Below, one piece after another: positions 46,801 to 58,009 of a DNA stretch of 64,000 nt; position 1 is the stretch's first letter; the number at the start of each line of letters is the position of its first letter. The DNA is from Lenzites betulinus (lineage: Eukaryota; Basidiomycota; Agaricomycetes; Polyporales; Polyporaceae). The notes under the pieces were generated by a model that saw only the letters and a program-made list of their open reading frames with translations, searched no databases and was not told where the DNA came from. The DNA lies in contig JABYQU010000005.1 in assembly GCA_022264855.1 (NCBI GenBank), forward strand, positions 496,001 through 560,000. Direction: 5' to 3'. Both the position numbers and the translations under genes were made by a program.

Positions 46801-46970
46801 ACCCAGTTCACAGCAAGCTCAGATCGAGGGCAGAACAGGACTTGCCTGCGCATGCCGAGGAGCAGAATCTTGGTACGGATTACATCGTCTGTCTGGCGCG
46901 CCTTTCCAAATCCCTCAGAGGTTGCATGTCGTGGTGGTAGTGGCCGAGAGGAGGACGGAGTGTTGGACAT
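43802..46970 (-). CDS. GTR2: Rag GTPase Gtr2 (RagC/D homologue)
   Basis: Gtr2 pairs with Gtr1 on the vacuole to signal amino acids to TORC1. Exon 1 starts MSNTPSSSRPLPPRHATSEG and reaches the P-loop ILLLGMRRSGKTSIRQVLF, split by a 49 bp GC-AG intron (46797-46845). Then LYLETTTHLTKHTFD, TVIPLEIWDCPGDTTLDTLD (G3 DCPG) and FATMIFVIDIQ. After a 1560 bp intron (44975-46534) come DLYQQPIQKLVDFVITAYQK, LEVFVHKADVLTEEYKF (G4-like HKAD), FEYEQIPINFQLTSIYDNTL and SLPFLEDLLNVFCS. The C-terminal roadblock part (YHVVAPGLALLALVPAGVFA, GLVEYNVVFFREGVQEICAV) is preceded by a Pro/Ser/Ala-rich insert of about 100 residues. The stop is at 43802-43804. It diverges from VTC4. Confidence 0.94.
45236..45379. repeat. 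144 bp inverted repeat in the GTR2 intron
   Basis: TAGAGCTGTTTCGCA at 45236-45250 and its exact reverse complement at 45365-45379; one mismatch further out, GCA also matches on both sides. The interior is about 114 bp, so it looks like a short terminal-inverted-repeat element. Confidence 0.85.
45536..45942. repeat. 407 bp imperfect fold-back in the GTR2 intron
   Basis: The two halves pair in nested order. GCATTTGGTCAAA (45536-45548) pairs with 45930-45942 exactly. Block 45582-45610 pairs with 45878-45906 at 26 of 29 bases. TAACAAAGTAGCCTAGTG (about 45658-45675) pairs with about 45814-45830 with one gap. CCTGAGCCAG (45694-45703) pairs with 45759-45768 exactly. Shorter matches (TTCAGA, AGACCC) fall between in register. 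Confidence 0.85.
45956..46037. repeat. Hairpin B in the GTR2 intron
   Basis: Arm 45956-45974 (TCCTAGCCCATCTCTTGCC) pairs with 46019-46037 at 17 of 19 bases. The loop contains TGCGCGTGGTG (45990-46000). Confidence 0.8.
46082..46161. repeat. Hairpin C in the GTR2 intron
   Basis: GTTCCAAGCC (46082-46091) and GGCTTGGAAC (46152-46161) pair exactly; the loop contains TGCGCGTCGTG (46118-46128). Confidence 0.8.
46448..46492. repeat. Fourth intron block D, same family as B and C
   Basis: TTCCAAGCC (46448-46456) followed 25 bases later by TGTGCGTCGTG (46482-46492), the same order and spacing as in blocks B and C. No closing right arm is obvious. Confidence 0.65.
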
Positions 46971-47350
46971 GGCAAGGTGCAGGAGACTTTGAGTATAGAC
47001 TCTAATAGACTCGAGACTCAGACTGAGAGAGCGCGGAGGACGGAAGGGAGCACGGGACCTGGACGCGTCGATACGCGGGATGTGATCGCGGAGTGTGAAA
47101 CCGAAAAAGGCAGGAAGCTGAGCGGGAGAAATGACGTCGGGAGAAAGGGAAGAGCCGACGCACGTTCGCCCTCTCCGCCAGTCCCTGCCCAGAACAAACA
47201 AGTCCGACCGACGCCCATCCTCCTGCCCTGCACCCCCGCGCTCGTTCAAGACGCTCTCTTACGCCCCCTCGCTTCTTCTGCGCTTCCCTCCTCCCACTCG
47301 CCCCCTCTCGCCTCCTCTCTTCCCACCACCACTAGTGTCCCGAGCGAACC
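46971..47350. promoter_or_regulatory. Divergent promoter GTR2 / VTC4
   Basis: 380 bases between the two starts. The VTC4 side has a long pyrimidine-rich run (about 47260-47335), as is common before fungal start sites. No TATA box seen. Confidence 0.5.
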
Positions 47351-50300
47351 ATGAAGTTTGGCCGCAAGATCTCTGTCCGTTTTCTTCATGTCTCCGCGCC
47401 CTTCGCATCTCACACAGCATGCGCAGAACGACCTCTACAACGAATGGCGACCGTTCTACATTGACTACAATTTGCTCAAGCGCGAGCTCAAGGTCCGATT
47501 TGCGGCACACGACCTCTCAAGTTAAGCGCACTGACATATTCCGCAACAGGCGCGGACCACCTCCCGCTCATGGACCGACCAGGACGAGCGCGAGTTCACA
47601 CGTATGCTAGAGGGCGAGCTCGACAAGATTCATAACTTCCAGAAGACAAAGGTGCGCTCTCTCCGCCCGCCCTATCGACCGCATATACCCACCTCCGTCC
47701 AGACTTATGAGCTCTCGCGCCGCATTAATGACGCCGAGAAGGACGTCAAGCGTCTCGTCGCATCTTCCCAGTACACCCGCGGCCACCATCACGCCGAGTC
47801 CAGCGGCAGCAACGGCCATGCCGTCCACACAGATACCGAGGCGCAGCAGCACCGCGACACTCTCACCCAGGATGCCGGTTCAGACGATGACGATGAGGAC
47901 GACGACGATGAAGACGACGATATCTCCGTGGATGCGCTCGAGGACCAGTTCATTCTGCTCGAGGAGGAGGTCGCTACGCTCGTCGCGGACGTCCACGACC
48001 TCGCGCTCTACACCAAGCTCAATATCACAGGCTTCATGAAGATTCTCAAGGTGCGCCCATCGTGGCTTCGCGCTCATCCAGGTAATAATGGTGCTCACAC
48101 GACCTCTTCGGGATGCAGAAACATGACGTACGTTTCCGCTTGCCGTTCCGCCCGCCGCACCGTCAATCTCATTCCCCCTCCTGCATATAGAAACAAACGA
48201 ATCGTCCGCTAAAACCGACATTCATCCAAGGGTACCTCGAGAAACGCCCATTCTACAAGTACAACTGGGATAGCCTTATCGTCAAACTTTCGCGTCTATA
48301 CGACCTTGTCCGCACGCGCGGTCATCCCGTTCAGGGTGATTCGAGCGCGGGTGGGAACCAGAGCGCGTTCGTTCGTCAGACGACCAAGTACTGGGTACGT
48401 ACGGCTCGTTCTTCCTTGAACGCCGAGCTCAAACAGTAGTCGCATAGGTGCATCCCGACAACCTCGTCCACCTTAAGTTGGCGATATTGAAGCACCTCCC
48501 CGTACTCGGTAAGACGCGCTCCACACACCCGTTTTTCTGACTGCTAAACCATGGCCAGTGTTCAACCCCGATAAGGAGTTTGAAGCCAAGGATGCAGGTA
48601 TGCGCGAGATAGCTTACACCTTCGGTCCGATCATTCACACTCCGCAGCTATCTCCTCCGTCTACTTCGACAACGAGGATCTCGAGCTCTACCTCGGCCGG
48701 CTGGAGAAGACGGAAGGCGCAGAAGCCGTCCGCCTCCGATGGTACGGCGACATGGAGCAGAGGACCGTACGTCCATCTCCGCCGTCATAGTGCTCCTTCC
48801 CGTACTCCCCATACCTAACGCGTACCTTTCTTCCGCGCCACATAGATCTTCGTCGAGCGGAAAACGCATCGCGAGGACTGGACGGGCGAGAAGTCCGTGA
48901 AAGCGCGCTTCCCGATCAAGGAGCACCTCGTGAACGCGTTTCTCCGCGGGGAGTACACGATGGACGCTGAGTTCCAGGACCTCGTCACGCGCGGGAAGAA
49001 GACGCAGCAGGAGGTGGACGGCATGATCCAGCTCGCGAACGAGGTCCAGTACAGCGTCATCACCAAGAAGCTTGTCCCTGGTGCGTACCCATCCTGCTCC
49101 CAAAGTGCAAGGTAAGAGGCAGTAGCTGATGGGATGACGTGTGCGGGGCATAGTTATGCGCACGTTCTACAACCGGACGGCGTTCCAACTCCCAGGCGAC
49201 GCGCGTGTGCGCATCTCGCTTGACACAGAGCTCACAATGATCCGCGAGGACAATTGGGACGGCAAGCCACGCTCTGGCGACAACTGGCGGCGCATGGACA
49301 TCGGCATCGACTGGCCGTTCGAGCAACTGCCGACCGAGGACCGCGAGCTGTTCAAGTGCGTGCTTGCACTTCCCTTGCAATGCTCCTTCCGCAGCGCAAG
49401 GTTGACTAACGCGATCTGCAGGTACGGCGTGCTGGAGGTGAAGCTGCAGACGCAGTTCGGACAGGAGCCGCCGCAGTGGGTCACCGAGCTCGTCTCGTCC
49501 CACCTCGTGGAGGCCGTGCCCAAGGTACGCGGTGCGCTTTCTTCGCCCCCTGAACGCGCGTCGCTTACCCCGTGTGCAGTTCAGCAAGTTCATTCACGGC
49601 TGCGCGACGCTCCTGCCGAACCGCGTGGATCTCGTGCCGTTCTGGCTGCCGCAGAGTACGTCTGCAGGTATTTCGCGTGCGCGTGTAACGACTGACAGGG
49701 GTGTGTGCACGTAGTGGAGGTCGATATCCTGAAACCGGATACGGGCGCGCTCGTCATTGAGCGTCCCCTGCAGTCTTCGTCGAAGGGGACATCCTCACGT
49801 ACCGGCACATCCGGCCAGACCACGCCCGAGCGCGGGCATTATGCTGAGCCGGTGTCCGAGGGCGAAGAGGATGAGGCGATGGACATGGCACCAGGTGCGT
49901 ACCTCCTGCAAGCATAATAGAGCGCATATAGTTGACGATGGACACATCTGCGCATAGCCAAGGACGAAGGGAAACGCACGGGCCTCTCCGGGCACGAAGT
50001 CGCCGCAGCAGTCGCGATCCGCGAGAAGAACCTCAAAGAGCGCGCGACCCACCCCATCGCGGCCTCCGCGCCCGCGCGCAGCGCCATGCCCGTCCGCCCC
50101 ACCACCGCCGAGTCCGACGCGGAAGACGAGGACGAGGACGAGGCAGACGAGCGCTCGCCGTTCCTGAAGAAGGCGCGCGCGCAGGGCGACGGCAACCTCG
50201 TCGCGGCCGCGCTGTCGGGCACCGCGCAGGTGCGCGCGATGTCGATCGACCCGCTCGCGACGAGCTCCGTGTTCGACGAGACGCTGCGGGACCGCCTGCG

Positions 50301-50969
50301 CGAGGAGCACGCGCAGCGCCGCGGGCGCACGCGCGACGGGCCTGCGCTCGGAAACGGGAACAGGAACGGGGAGATGGATGCGCACGCGGAGGACGAGGAC
50401 GAGTGGGACGACGATGAGGAGGACGATGCGCGCAGTCCGAGCGGGAGCAGGAGCCGCACGCGCCGCCCGGAGGACGCTGCGCGGGTGGTGGGCGACCGGA
50501 TCCTGGAGCGGCATTGGAGGGCGCCGGCGGGGAAGCGGATCGCGGTGCCCGTGCGGATCGAGCCGAAGGTGTACTTCGCGGCGGAGCGGACGTTCTTCGT
50601 GAGTTTCCCCTCTCTATCCTCTCCTTCTCCCCCTCCCCCACCTTTTTCTACCGCTGCAACCCCGTGCTGACACCCCTCCCTCAACAGCGCTGGTTGCACT
50701 TCGGGATCTACATCGGCACGATCGCGACGACGCTCCTGAACTTCATCCCGCCGCACGACACGGCCGGCCTCGCGAGCGCGGTCGCGTTCACGGCGGTCGC
50801 GCTCGCGGCGATCGCGTACGCGGCGGGCGTGTTTGTGTACCGCGCGGTGCGCCTGCGCCAGCGGCGCGCGGACGGGCTCTACTTCGACCGCGTGGGCCCG
50901 ACGGCGCTCTCGGTGCTGCTCGTGGGCGCGCTCGCGACGAATATCGCGTTGCGCGTGCGGGAGCTGTGA
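47351..50969 (+). CDS. VTC4: Vacuolar transporter chaperone 4, polyphosphate polymerase
   Basis: Catalytic subunit of the VTC complex, which makes polyphosphate from ATP and passes it into the vacuole. Domains in order: SPX ([20 protein letters not shown] then [29 protein letters not shown]), with an acidic insert ([13 protein letters not shown]); polymerase tunnel ([134 protein letters not shown]); acidic linkers; then three C-terminal TM segments ([16 protein letters not shown] and following). RLRWYG, LEVKLQ and KFSKFIHG carry the residues known to be catalytic in yeast Vtc4. At least ten introns, the first with donor GTCCGT. Stop at 50967-50969. Confidence 0.95.
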
Positions 50970-51543
50970 GCGTGAGCTGCAGGGTGATGATGCCTGAGGC
51001 CTTGGGGCTTGTTCATTGGTTACTGCGACGTGTTAGGGCCTGGGGCGAGGAGGTGCTAGGATGGGCAGGGGCGGTGAGGGGAGACGACGGACGATCTATG
51101 CGCAGGGGGCACGCGCGAGCCGGGTGAGATACTTACGGCCGTCGGTATGGACGTTTCGCTGTAAGTACGTACGCACACATACTATTCCGCATGCTCTTCT
51201 ATGCACATGGTCATACATACCGCGTCCCGCACACTATACAATCGCTTATATGCACGCTATAGCGTTGATGCATCGCTTAGTATCAGGAACTCAGGCCGGC
51301 TCTCCATCCGTTGAACCCGCAACGAACGGCGAGCTCTACATAGGTGGACCCGGGACGACGCTACAGGGCCGGGCGCGAGCAATTCGTACGCATCCATATG
51401 CTTGGAAGCTGGAACACCGCCAAGCGAGCGAGCGAGCAGGAAGGGAAACGCCCTGTATTACACCAGACTTCTTTGTTTGTTTCTATTCATTTACACAAGC
51501 ACGTTTGCGGCGGTCCGTAGGCTCAGGCGGGTGTACACGGGAC

Positions 51544-51567
51544 GGGCGGGCAGGCGGGCGGGCGGGG
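51544..51567 (+). other. G-quadruplex-type motif
   Basis: Five runs of three or four G within 24 bases, separated by 1, 5, 1 and 1 bases. Confidence 0.7.
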
Positions 51568-51631
51568 ACGGAGCGGGACACAGGTATCATCTTTGTGCGA
51601 TCGGGGCGTGTGGAGGGGAGGAGGGGAGTGC

Positions 51632-51646
51632 GGGCGGGTGGGCGGG
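51632..51646 (+). other. G-quadruplex-type motif with single-base loops
   Basis: GGGCGGGTGGGCGGG: four G triplets with one-base loops, the most stable class of predicted quadruplex. Confidence 0.75.
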
Positions 51647-51761
51647 CGTTGCTACAGCGGAGAGAGTAGGTACGGCGGTACGGTATGTGCTGTATGTACT
51701 GCGGAGGCGGGGACGTGCGTGCGTGCGTGTGCGGATGCGGCGGACGGGGCGTGCGGGAGGA

Positions 51762-53452
<1,691 letters not shown>

Positions 53453-53755
53453 GTTGTTTTGCGAACGCGGGGGTGTTTAGCGAGAAAGGCGTGGTGGGGG
53501 TGGTGGATGATGCGTGTTAGGGCCCCGAAGCTGAGGCAGGCTGGGGGCCATAACGTGTGACTGCAGTATTGAAGTCATGACGTGACCGTCACAGTCACAC
53601 GGACCGCCTCGGTGCAGCAGCCGCCCGCTTGACTCCCTTCATCGACCTCGGCCGCCTCGCTTTCCTCCTCCCTCCTCTCCGCTGCTTGTTTCTCGGGCTC
53701 GACCCGCCACACTATACGCTAGGAAACAGGCAATACAGCTCACGCTAAATTCAGC
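53453..53755. promoter_or_regulatory. Divergent promoter PP2A / eIF1A
   Basis: 303 bases. A GTGACCGTCAC-type palindromic word lies near 53580-53600, and a CTC-rich stretch (53635-53700) precedes the eIF1A start. No TATA box. Confidence 0.5.
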
Positions 53756-54452
53756 ATGCCCAAGGTGTGTCTAGGTCATTGGTAACAGACCGATCGCAGC
53801 GCTAACCAAGTTTTTGTCTCCAGAATAAGGGGAAGGTTCGCAAGGCTCCAGAAATTATGCCCATCCCCATCCGATCTGACTGCACATGTACTACAGGGTG
53901 GAAAGAACCGGAGACGTGGAAAGAACGAGAACGATGACGACAAGCGCGAACTGGTCTTCCGTGAAGACGGGCAGGAGTACGCGCAAGTAACCAAGATGCT
54001 GGGCAACGGCCGTCTCGAGGCACAGTGCTTCGATGGCGAGAAACGACTTGCACATATCCGCGGAAAGATGCGGAAGAAGGTGCGGTTCGTTCTACATGCT
54101 CTAGTATATTGATTCTGAACAGTTCGTATGGTCTCCTCGAATAGGTCTGGATCAACCAGGGCGACATCATCCTCCTGTCGCTGCGTGACTTCCAGGACGA
54201 CAAGGCCGATGTCATTGTCAAATACACTGCAGATGAAGCACGTAGTCGTACGTCCCTTCCATCTGATTCGGTCGCTCTACCAGAATACATCAGTGTCATG
54301 CTCACTCGGATGGCCTTCCCTTCACAGTGAAAGCGTACGGCGAGCTCCCCGAAAACGCCAAGATCAACGAGACCGAGACCTTCGGCGAAGAGGAGGGCGA
54401 ATGCACATTCGAGTTCGGGGAAGACGAAGAGGTGGACATCGACGAGATCTGA
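53756..54452 (+). CDS. TIF11: Translation initiation factor eIF1A
   Basis: OB-fold factor bound in the 40S A site that promotes scanning. The spliced start is [19 protein letters not shown], with two introns within the first eight codons. Then [60 protein letters not shown] and [20 protein letters not shown]. The acidic C-terminal tail ([20 protein letters not shown]) ends DIDEI, the conserved last residues. The stop TGA is at 54450-54452. Length and domain order match the family. Confidence 0.96.
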
Positions 54453-54852
54453 AGAAGTGTACTTGTATCCTCCGTGTATTCTTCCGATGGGCATCGCTGT
54501 GGTGTAGAGATCACGACTCTCATGTCTCTCCGTCATCTGTTTTCTTTCGCATGTTGTTTTTCATATACGTACAGCGGTATACAACCGTCACGGAGCCTTG
54601 CGCTCCGATCATTGCTACTGTTTCATGCGTCTTGTCCCCAATTTCATGAGGCGTATGCAAAGGAAAGCCTGAAGGTAGTACCATTCTGGGTGTATCCAGT
54701 ATTAGCTGGGCCTCCTCACTCCCGTCACGCCCCGGCCCCAGGCTACGCACTTATGCATGAGCCAATGAATACATCCACATATCAAAGTTCGGGTTGGTGC
54801 TCCATTACAACGTCCACCATGTAAAAGTCTATTCGACGATATAGCCCACCAC

Positions 54853-56012
54853 TCAATCTGCAGAACCGCTGCGGCCTATAACCCCGCCCGCACCTCCATT
54901 AGCAGATCCTCCACCAATGGCCTCGCCGCCATTCCCTCCGCTGGCACTCTGGAAGTCTACGCTCCCACTGGCGGGACCTTCAATGGTGCCTCCTTGACCG
55001 CCGTTTGCCGACCCGCCGTTGAGACCTATTCCGCCAGCCCCGCCGTTGGCCGTTTGGACGCCTCTGGCGAAGACTCCGCCGTGTGTTGCACGGCGACGTG
55101 TGCCAGCGGTGGCGGATCCACCCTTGGCGGAGCCGCTCCCTACCACTACGCCAGGCTTGCCTGGGGTTACAGTGCCGGCGTGCCCACCGCGGCCGCCCTT
55201 CCCAGCGGTAGCAGACCCTCCGTTGGCGGAGCCGCTGCCTACGACGACGCCCGGACGTCCAGGGGTGGCCGCGCCGTCCTGCCCATCTTGCCCCCTAGCA
55301 TTCTGGCCGTCCTGGCCGTTGGCGCCATTCTGATCCCCGGCTGCGGGACTGGAAGGGCCGAGGGGCTGCCCGTCGACGGAGACGATGCGGCCGTTCTCGA
55401 TGACCACAGTGTGCCCGCCGATCTGGAAGGTGCCGTTCGTGTTGGGCGGGATGTCGACACCCGCCACGTTGTCATCGCCGTCCGCGTCCCCGCCGCCGGT
55501 GGACACGCCCCCGTTCTGGCCGACCGAGTTCTGACCGTTCTGACCGTTCCCCCCGTTCCCGCCGACAGCGTTGCCCCCGTTGGCATTCCCACGACGTAAG
55601 GCAGCGTGGACATCCCTGGAGCCGACGCGAACATTGCCGTTCGGACTGGTGATGGAGACGACGCGGCCGCCCTCGAGCGTGACAGTAATGGCGCCGACGG
55701 AGAAGGTACCGGAGGCGTTGGGCGGGAAGGGCGCCCCGTTAATCACAATGCCGCCGTTCTGGCCGCTGGCATCCTGTCCGTCTGCGCCATCTCGGCGGTC
55801 GAGACGCGGACCACGGTACTATGCGACCGCACAGTCAGCGTAAAAACGGCCTGATATATTGCACGGAGTCTACTTACCGGTCCAGGGGGAAAGAAGTTGT
55901 CGTGGGCGTTGCGCGAGTAGAATCCGCTGCGGGAAATATCTGTCGGACGCGCCTGGACAGCGAGGGGGCTGAAGAGAGCGAAAGCAAACATAAGCAGGCC
56001 GGCTGCGAGCAT
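54853..56012 (-). CDS. Secreted Gly/Asn-rich repeat protein, family unknown
   Basis: Not recognised. About 366 residues in two exons with a 59 bp intron (55819-55877). The start MLAAGLLMFAFALFSPLAVQ with cleavage near VQA-RP is a clear signal peptide. Two copies of a module of about 32 residues follow: FPPNASGTFSVGAITVTLEG-GRVVSI (about residues 76-101) and IPPNTNGTFQIGGHTVVIEN-GRIVSV (about 168-193), pattern PPNxxGTFxxGxxTVxxExGRxVS. They are joined by GGNGGNGQNGQN-like linkers. Next are two 33-residue tandem repeats (TPGRPGVVVGSGSANGGSAT and TPGKPGVVVGSGSAKGGSAT) and a Gly/Asn/Ser-rich tail. It could be a cell wall or matrix protein. A minus-strand TATA box (56102-56109) lies about 90 nt upstream and supports this start. 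Confidence 0.8.
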
Positions 56013-56802
56013 GATGAATGGAAGTATGGTGGATGAAGTGAATTTCTTGGAAGAAATGTGTGTCGAAGTCAAGCTTATAGAGCTGGATTCACTTTGAGAG
56101 GCTTTTATACTTCCTCGACTTGTCGCGTTCCGTTCCTCCTCGGAGCGACCACCCACTGCTGCACAGCTACCTGCGTGGAAACTAGTCTGCGCAAGTTCCG
56201 GATGGACCCACGACCGCCAGCGAAGCCATGTTTTGAAACCCGAGAACGCCTGTGTCGTCCCACCCGCTGTCGCTAGAATGAAATTCGAGACTCAAGCTTC
56301 TTTGCGATACAACCGTCAAAGTGCCGCGGGCGCGTTCTGTCGACCCTAATCTTTGTTCGTTGGGAGGTTGCGGTGGGAATACGCATTTCTCGGCATCCTT
56401 CATGCTCTAGCAGGAGATGCATTGTTTGGATGAGTTGATTTGTAGGATTCTAGAAACAGTGATTTTATCAGAGTGGTATAGACAAGAGAGTCTTTGCTTC
56501 GCGAAAAACGTTTTTGAGATGCGCCGAATATAAAACTGAGCAGTGCCGTTCTGTACTAAGATAGTACAACCTGCTTTGGAAGACTCTCCCTCACGGTGAA
56601 TGATATTGCCAGCAACAGACGCACCGGAAGTTGTTGTGGTAAAGTTCATGGACCCTGGTATGCACCCGCGACAGCGCAGCAAATCGCACGAAGAACTAGA
56701 TTGTTGTATAGTGCCTGAGAAGAATCAATATAGATAACAATACAACAAGCTTCTGAACGATGCGCCCACAGAGATATTGATCAACTTCTGTCCCCTCCAT
56801 AT
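56013..56802. other. Intergenic region, no gene recognised
   Basis: 790 bases: promoter of the secreted repeat protein and 3' flank of the F-box-like gene. The frame at 56407-56682 (minus) has no recognisable features. Confidence 0.5.
56102..56109 (-). promoter_or_regulatory. TATA box of the secreted repeat protein gene
   Basis: TATAAAAG on the minus strand, about 90 nt before the start codon. Confidence 0.6.
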
Positions 56803-57767
56803 TTACCGACCCATCATCAGCACCGTCTGCATGTCCGGTACACACCCCTTTTCCCTCATGAGGTAGTCCGCTATGTCTCCCGCATCGCATTTGACAGCCG
56901 CCTTGAGCATATCTGGAGTGACCGAGATTCTGTCTCCCAGCTTCCGCCGTTTCCCGGGGGCAGCCTTCGACTGCTTCGACTGCTTCGACGACCCGCCACC
57001 CGAGCGTCCGTCGCTGTCGCCGTCCACTTCGGATCGTCGTCGCTTCTTCGAAGTCATGGCAGGTGCTTCCTCAGGCAGGTCTCTCTCGACCAGAAGTCGT
57101 ACGAGAGCGAGGCTCTTGCGCCGGATGGCTACCGTTACCGCGAGATGCCCTTTGCACTCGGGGCTGGCTCCATTTGCGAGCAAGAAACGGACCAGCGGCA
57201 TGAATCCCGCATAGACGGCACGTGTGAGAGCATATCCGTCGTACGAGTTTGTCGCTATGAAGGGGATGCTGGGATGGGCGTACAGGAACTTGAGGAAAGG
57301 CAATGGCTCGTCGAACTCGGTCCACGGCCGTTGCCCCAGCCCGTCCCGAGGGGCTAGGTTACGGAACAGATGTCGGGGTAAAACCGTAGGATATTGGAGT
57401 TTGTCTCTGGCAGAGGGTATCGGGGGGCAGTGGGGACTCTGGAAAATCGCCTCTAAGACTTCGCGGGTGCAGATAGGGTATCGAAGAGCTTTCGTAACGA
57501 AGCCAACGGCACGGGAGCTGGCCGGGTGCTGGAGAGACGTGTTGTAACATTGAATGAGGTATTGTGCGTGGAGGGAGGATGGGGCAGACTTGAAGACGGT
57601 GTAGATATATTTGCAAGTCAAAGGAAGACAAGAGGACTGGGCAAGAGGGTAGATTTCATAAAGCAGCTGAGCGCGTAGTATTGAGATTACAACAGATATC
57701 CCTGAGCTAGAGAGACACGCACCTCGACGGGGAGGTGAGCGAGGGATGTTGACTGCTTGGTACTCAT
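56803..57767 (-). CDS. F-box-like / ankyrin-like basidiomycete protein
   Basis: Function unknown. The start at 57767 (MSTKQSTSLAHLPVE) is joined over a 56 bp intron (57667-57722) to LLYEIYPLAQSSCLPLTCKY. The joined LPVELLYEIY...LPLTCKYIY pattern resembles an F-box, an SCF ubiquitin ligase adaptor motif. The longer unspliced frame from 57921 reads a different frame before the intron and is rejected. The middle has ankyrin-like helices (YDGYALTRAVYAGFMPLVRF, LLANGASPECKGHLAVTVAI, RRKSLALVRLLVERDLP). A basic, nuclear-signal-like region (KKRRRSEVDGDSDG, KRRKLGDRI) precedes TPDMLKAAVKCDAGDIADYL. It diverges from the YVC1-like gene. Confidence 0.75.
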
Positions 57768-58009
57768 GCTCGGCGTCGCAGTCCGGGAAAGGTTTCGTGC
57801 TGGGCGCTTCGACGAAAGTGCTACAATTCGCCGTCATGTGATCGGGAGATATTCGGTTTATGGGCGTCAAAGAGGCTCGCTTGCAGCAGCCACCAACGAG
57901 TTTCACCGTCGTCGGGCACACCGCTTTCCTGGTTGTTCTCCTACCACAAGCAACAGCTGAACTGAGGGTGACCAGGCCATTCTGCTGGTGAAACTTCTAC
58001 GAGGCGGCT

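Larger units (their letters stand above)
50970..51761. other. Convergent intergenic region VTC4 / PP2A with G-rich blocks
   Basis: 792 bases. Open frames here have no protein-like features and follow the G-rich repeats. Two G-quadruplex-type motifs lie at 51544-51567 and 51632-51646 on the plus strand. Confidence 0.55.

Noticed and set aside
57768..57921. Longer N-terminus of the F-box-like protein
   Set aside because: It is in a different frame from the conserved SLAHLPVE-LLYEIY join; splicing from the ATG at 57767 gives the better protein.
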